This document shows positions 61,185 to 64,000 of a DNA stretch of 64,000 nucleotides, piece by piece. The stretch's first letter is position 1; the number at the start of each line of letters is the position of its first letter. The notes beneath the pieces are model-generated. The model saw only the letters and a list, made by a program, of their open reading frames with translations, was not told the origin of the DNA and made no database searches. The stretch comes from Rhodopseudomonas pentothenatexigens (GTDB lineage: Bacteria; Pseudomonadota; Alphaproteobacteria; Rhizobiales; Xanthobacteraceae): NCBI RefSeq assembly GCF_900218015.1, contig NZ_UFQQ01000026.1, positions 1 through 64,000 of the forward strand, read 5' to 3'. Made by a program: the position numbers and the translations under genes.

Positions 61185-62471
61185 ATGGAAATTCAGGCCA
61201 TTCTGCCCAGCAAGGGGCGCGATCTCCGGCTCGACCTGTTCCGCGGCGTCGCCAACTGGGCGATCTACCTGGATCACATCCCGAACAACGTGGTGAACTG
61301 GATCACCACGCGGAACTACGGGTTCAGCGATGCCGCCGACCTGTTCGTGTTCATCTCCGGCTACACCGCCTCCTTCGTCTACGCCAAGATGATGCTCGAG
61401 CGCGGCTTCATCGTCGGCGGCACAAGGCTGACCAAGCGGGTGTGGCAGCTCTACGTCGCGCATATCGTGCTGTTCGTGATCTACATCGTGGCGATCGGTT
61501 ACGTCGCGCAGCGCTTCAGCGATCCGGAGATCATCAACGAATTCAACGTCGCCGGTCTGATCGCCAACCCGATCGAAACGCTGCGGCAGGGATTGCTGCT
61601 GAAGTTCAAGCCGGTCAATCTCGACGTGCTGCCGCTGTACATCGTGCTGATGGGGCTGTTCCCGCCGGTGCTGTGGCTGATGCTGCGCAAGCCCGATGCG
61701 GTGATGATCGGCTCGCTGGTGCTGTATTTCGCCGCCCGCTATTTCGAATGGAATCTGCAGGCGTTTCCGGAAGGCACCTGGTACTTCAATCCGTTCTGCT
61801 GGCAGCTGTTGTTCGTGTTCGGCGCCTGGTGCGCGCTCGGCGGCACGGTGCGGTCGCGCTCGATCATCGACTCGCGCGGCATGTTGTGGTTCTGCCTGGC
61901 GTATCTGGTGTTCGCGCTGGTGATGACGATGGCCGGCCGCTTCCAGGACTTCGGCGATCTGTTCCCGCGCTGGCTGTACGATGCGTTCAATCCCAACGAC
62001 AAGACCAACCTCGCGCCCTACCGCTTCCTGCATTTCGCGGTGATCGTGGTGCTGGTGATCCGGTTCGTGCCGAAGGACTGGAAGGGATTGGAGTGGCGGG
62101 TGTTCGATCCCTTGATCAAATGCGGCCAGCAGTCGCTCGCGGTGTTCTGCGTCGGCGTGTTCCTGTCGTTCGTGGCGCATTTCGAACTGATGATGAGCTC
62201 CGGCTCGCTGCTGGCGCAGATCCTGGTCAGCGCCGCCGGCATCGCGCTGATGACGGTGGTGGCCTACTACATCTCCTGGTCGAAGAAGCAGGACAAGCCC
62301 GCGAAGCCGGCAGCGAAACCGGCGCCGCAGCCGGCCGGCATGGCCGCTTCGGCGACGACGGTGGCGGCCTCGGGCGTAGACAGCGGACCGGCGCGGCCCG
62401 CCAGTCAGGGCTCCGGCGTGCCTGCGGTGGCCCCGGCGATGATGTCGGCCGCGCGATCCAGCCCCGAATAG
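61185..62471 (+). CDS. opgC: OpgC-family membrane acyltransferase
   Basis: 428 residues from ATG 61185, about ten membrane helices. OpgC hallmarks: RDLRLDLFRGVANWAIYLDHIPN, NYGFSDAADLFVFISGYTA, and FYLDVLPLYIVLM-like NLDVLPLYIVLMGLFPPVL. In other bacteria OpgC adds succinyl groups to osmoregulated periplasmic glucans. The last 60 residues are a Pro/Ala-rich tail. The 3' end overlaps the convergent GT4 gene by 67 bases. Confidence 0.92.
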   Translation: MEIQAILPSKGRDLRLDLFRGVANWAIYLDHIPNNVVNWITTRNYGFSDAADLFVFISGYTASFVYAKMMLERGFIVGGTRLTKRVWQLYVAHIVLFVIYIVAIGYVAQRFSDPEIINEFNVAGLIANPIETLRQGLLLKFKPVNLDVLPLYIVLMGLFPPVLWLMLRKPDAVMIGSLVLYFAARYFEWNLQAFPEGTWYFNPFCWQLLFVFGAWCALGGTVRSRSIIDSRGMLWFCLAYLVFALVMTMAGRFQDFGDLFPRWLYDAFNPNDKTNLAPYRFLHFAVIVVLVIRFVPKDWKGLEWRVFDPLIKCGQQSLAVFCVGVFLSFVAHFELMMSSGSLLAQILVSAAGIALMTVVAYYISWSKKQDKPAKPAAKPAPQPAGMAASATTVAASGVDSGPARPASQGSGVPAVAPAMMSAARSSPE

Positions 62472-63523
62472 AGATCGTGGCTGGCGCCGTAGTCGGCGCC
62501 ATTGTGGCTCCATTGCGCCCGGCGTGCCGGCGCGGACGCCTGGCGTAGCGCCTCGATCAGATTGCCAGGCCCGAACGGTTCCGGCATCACCACGCCGGCC
62601 TGGGCCGCGGCGACATGCACCGAATAGCCGCACACCGCCGTGGCGATCACCGGCAGTCCGTTGACCACCGCTTCCAGAATCGCCGTGCCGGTGGTGTCGA
62701 CCCGGGCGGGATGAACCAGGAGATCGGCGCCAGCCATCAGCTCCGGGATGTCGCGCCGCATCCCCAGCAGTCCGATCCGTTCCGACACCTTGGCATCACC
62801 GCCGAGCCGCCGGATCAGCCGGCCCTGCTTGGCGCCTTCGGCCACGCCAGCGACGACCAGCCTGGCGTCCGGAAACGCCGGCAGCGCCGCGATTGCCCGG
62901 TCGAGCCCCTTGGTGGATGGATGCGCCGCCACCGCCAGCCATACGACGGCATCGGCAGCGATGCCGAGTTCGCGGCGGATCCGCTCGCGGGTGCCATCGG
63001 CTCGAAATTCCGGGTGCCGGCGGGTGCGATCGATCGTCGGCGGCATCAGCGCCAGCCGCTCCGGCTCGGTGCCCCAGGCGCGCGCGAAGTCGTCGAGCTG
63101 GTTCTGGCTCAGCAACAGACACCGGGTCGGTCGACCGGGTGCGAAGCTCGCCGCCTCCAGGCTGAGCTTGATGCGCCGTCGTGCAGTGAAGCGATCAGAC
63201 CACCGCGTGGGCCGCGCCTTGTCGCAGCCGTCGGCGCAGTACAGCACGTCGAGATCGGTCAGCTTGCCGAAGCCGGCCAGGCGGTCGAACTCGGCCTTGC
63301 GCCGCGCCACCGCCGCGGCGAACGCCCGGTCGCGGCCGTGGTTACTCCAGGCGCTGACCGGCAGCAGCTCGATGGTCAGATCGGTCGGAAGCTCGCCCTG
63401 CCGCCGCGACGCCAGAATGGTGACCTCGTGGCCGCGCCCCATCAGCCGCCGGGCGATGCCCATGCAGTCCCGCTGCAGGCCTCCGCTCGGGAACAGCGAC
63501 ACGATCGCCAGCGCGATCTTCAT
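62405..63523 (-). CDS. Family 4 glycosyltransferase (WaaG-like)
   Basis: 372 residues, GT-B fold. N-terminal LFPSGGLQRDCMGIARRLMGR, then ESR-type SLEAASFAP, and the donor-binding EX7E region VHPARVDTTGTAILEAVVNG. It resembles LPS core glucosyltransferase WaaG/RfaG and heptosyl-specific relatives, but donor and acceptor cannot be assigned. Convergent and overlapping with opgC; tRNA-Pro lies just upstream. Confidence 0.88.
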   Translation of the reverse strand: MKIALAIVSLFPSGGLQRDCMGIARRLMGRGHEVTILASRRQGELPTDLTIELLPVSAWSNHGRDRAFAAAVARRKAEFDRLAGFGKLTDLDVLYCADGCDKARPTRWSDRFTARRRIKLSLEAASFAPGRPTRCLLLSQNQLDDFARAWGTEPERLALMPPTIDRTRRHPEFRADGTRERIRRELGIAADAVVWLAVAAHPSTKGLDRAIAALPAFPDARLVVAGVAEGAKQGRLIRRLGGDAKVSERIGLLGMRRDIPELMAGADLLVHPARVDTTGTAILEAVVNGLPVIATAVCGYSVHVAAAQAGVVMPEPFGPGNLIEALRQASAPARRAQWSHNGADYGASHDLYSGLDRAADIIAGATAGTPEP

Positions 63524-63620
63524 CGTCCGAACTCCCCAGCGGCCTCTAATTCAATTGTGACGCGGCTCCGCGCGCCCGAAGCAGCCGTGCCGAAGCCAAC
63601 GCAGGATGAAAGAAGGCGGG

Positions 63621-63697
63621 TGGTCGGGGCAGCTGGATTCGAACCAACGACCTGCAGTACCCAAAACTGCCGCGCTACCAGGCTGCGCTATACCCCG
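63621..63697 (-). tRNA. tRNA-Pro (TGG)
   Basis: 77 nt with encoded CCA. Acceptor CGGGGTA pairs with TGCCCCG (one U-G), discriminator A, anticodon stem GCAGT/ACTGC, loop TTTGGGT with anticodon TGG, and T-arm GGTTCGAATCC. Confidence 0.96.
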
Positions 63698-63765
63698 TTC
63701 CATCGGCTGCCGCCCGTCGATACACGGTTCAAGCCAGCCCAGCAAGCCAGCCCAGCAAGCCGCCC

Positions 63766-64000
63766 TCAGCGCGACTTGAACAGCGGGTGCGCCACCCGAT
63801 CGCCGGCGGCAATCCCGAGCTTCTTGGCGGTGCCGCCCGCCACCTCCAGCACCCCGCTCACCGGACCACCGGAAGCGATGATCCGGGTCGACATCGGTTC
63901 GGTGTTCTCGGCGATCCGCAGGATGGTGCCGTCGCCGCGGATGAAGATCATGTCGAGCGGGATGTAGGTGTTCTTCATCCACATCGCCACCTGCTGCTCG
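63766..64000 (-). CDS. DUF192 protein (5' end outside window)
   Basis: The C-terminal 78 residues of a DUF192 protein; the frame stays open to base 64000 (EQQVAMWMKNT), so the start is beyond the edge. The family signature MWMKNTYIPLDMIFI and IASGGPVSGVLEVAGGTAKK are present. The complete protein normally has about 150-170 residues and a signal peptide, and its function is not established. Upstream of tRNA-Pro on the same strand. Confidence 0.9.
   Translation of the reverse strand, partial: EQQVAMWMKNTYIPLDMIFIRGDGTILRIAENTEPMSTRIIASGGPVSGVLEVAGGTAKKLGIAAGDRVAHPLFKSR

Overview
The window is high-GC, gene-dense alphaproteobacterial chromosome. The gene content (lipA next to a COQ10/RatA-like gene, a PopZ polar organiser, an AapJQMP amino-acid transporter, an NDUFS4-like complex I accessory subunit, and several families of GC-rich palindromic repeats) points to the Bradyrhizobium/Rhodopseudomonas group. 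Rhodopseudomonas palustris or a close relative is my best guess, from recall and not from a search. I see no rRNA, CRISPR array, prophage or plasmid functions. Four tRNAs are present: Asn-GTT, Cys-GCA, Arg-TCT and Pro-TGG.

Layout. 1-350: the 3' end of an rve-type transposase and a palindromic repeat. 364-10182: housekeeping genes, namely COQ10/RatA-like, lipA, a 3-methyladenine glycosylase, a membrane protein, a VOC protein, valS, popZ, tolC and a PIMT-like methyltransferase; valS has a terminator-like hairpin directly ahead of its start codon. 10441-16225: tRNA-Asn, small secreted and unknown proteins, an AlgJ/X-like plus MBOAT O-acetylation pair, tRNA-Cys, exonuclease III and a DTW-domain tRNA modification enzyme. 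16233-25346: a four-gene RND efflux operon (NodT-type outer-membrane factor, membrane fusion protein, two MdtB/MdtC-like pumps). 25776-29221: a coupled lipid-modification trio (flavin oxidoreductase, DUF1365, cyclopropane-fatty-acyl synthase type methyltransferase), then cysK. 30806-35306: the aapJQMP operon, divergent from metC.

37013-40761: a tightly packed envelope-glycosylation operon (ArnT-like GT39, PAP2 phosphatase, ArnC/DPM1-like GT2, short LAB_N membrane protein). 40812-48217: bacterial alpha-2-macroglobulin overlapping pbpC; the N-terminus of PbpC is encoded by a palindromic repeat. 48510-49327: tRNA-Arg followed by a visibly AT-richer segment with one unknown membrane protein, a likely transferred insert. 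49328-55512: small envelope proteins, a split ThrE exporter, an FKBP isomerase, a GrlR-like protein, an MxKDx repeat protein, and a LysR regulator divergent from an isochorismatase-like hydrolase. 55779-60438: leucine-catabolic mccB-mccA-mvaB. 60638-64000: the NDUFS4-like subunit, opgC convergent and overlapping with a GT4 glycosyltransferase, tRNA-Pro and a DUF192 protein that runs off the edge.

Themes: much of the window serves the cell envelope (efflux, lipid and polysaccharide acylation, glycosylation, peptidoglycan repair). Stop/start overlaps (ATGA or TAATG type) mark most operons. The main items to follow up are the glycosylation cluster with a candidate sugar-lipid flippase, the repeat built into pbpC, the valS leader hairpin, the tRNA-Arg insert and the lipid-modification trio.
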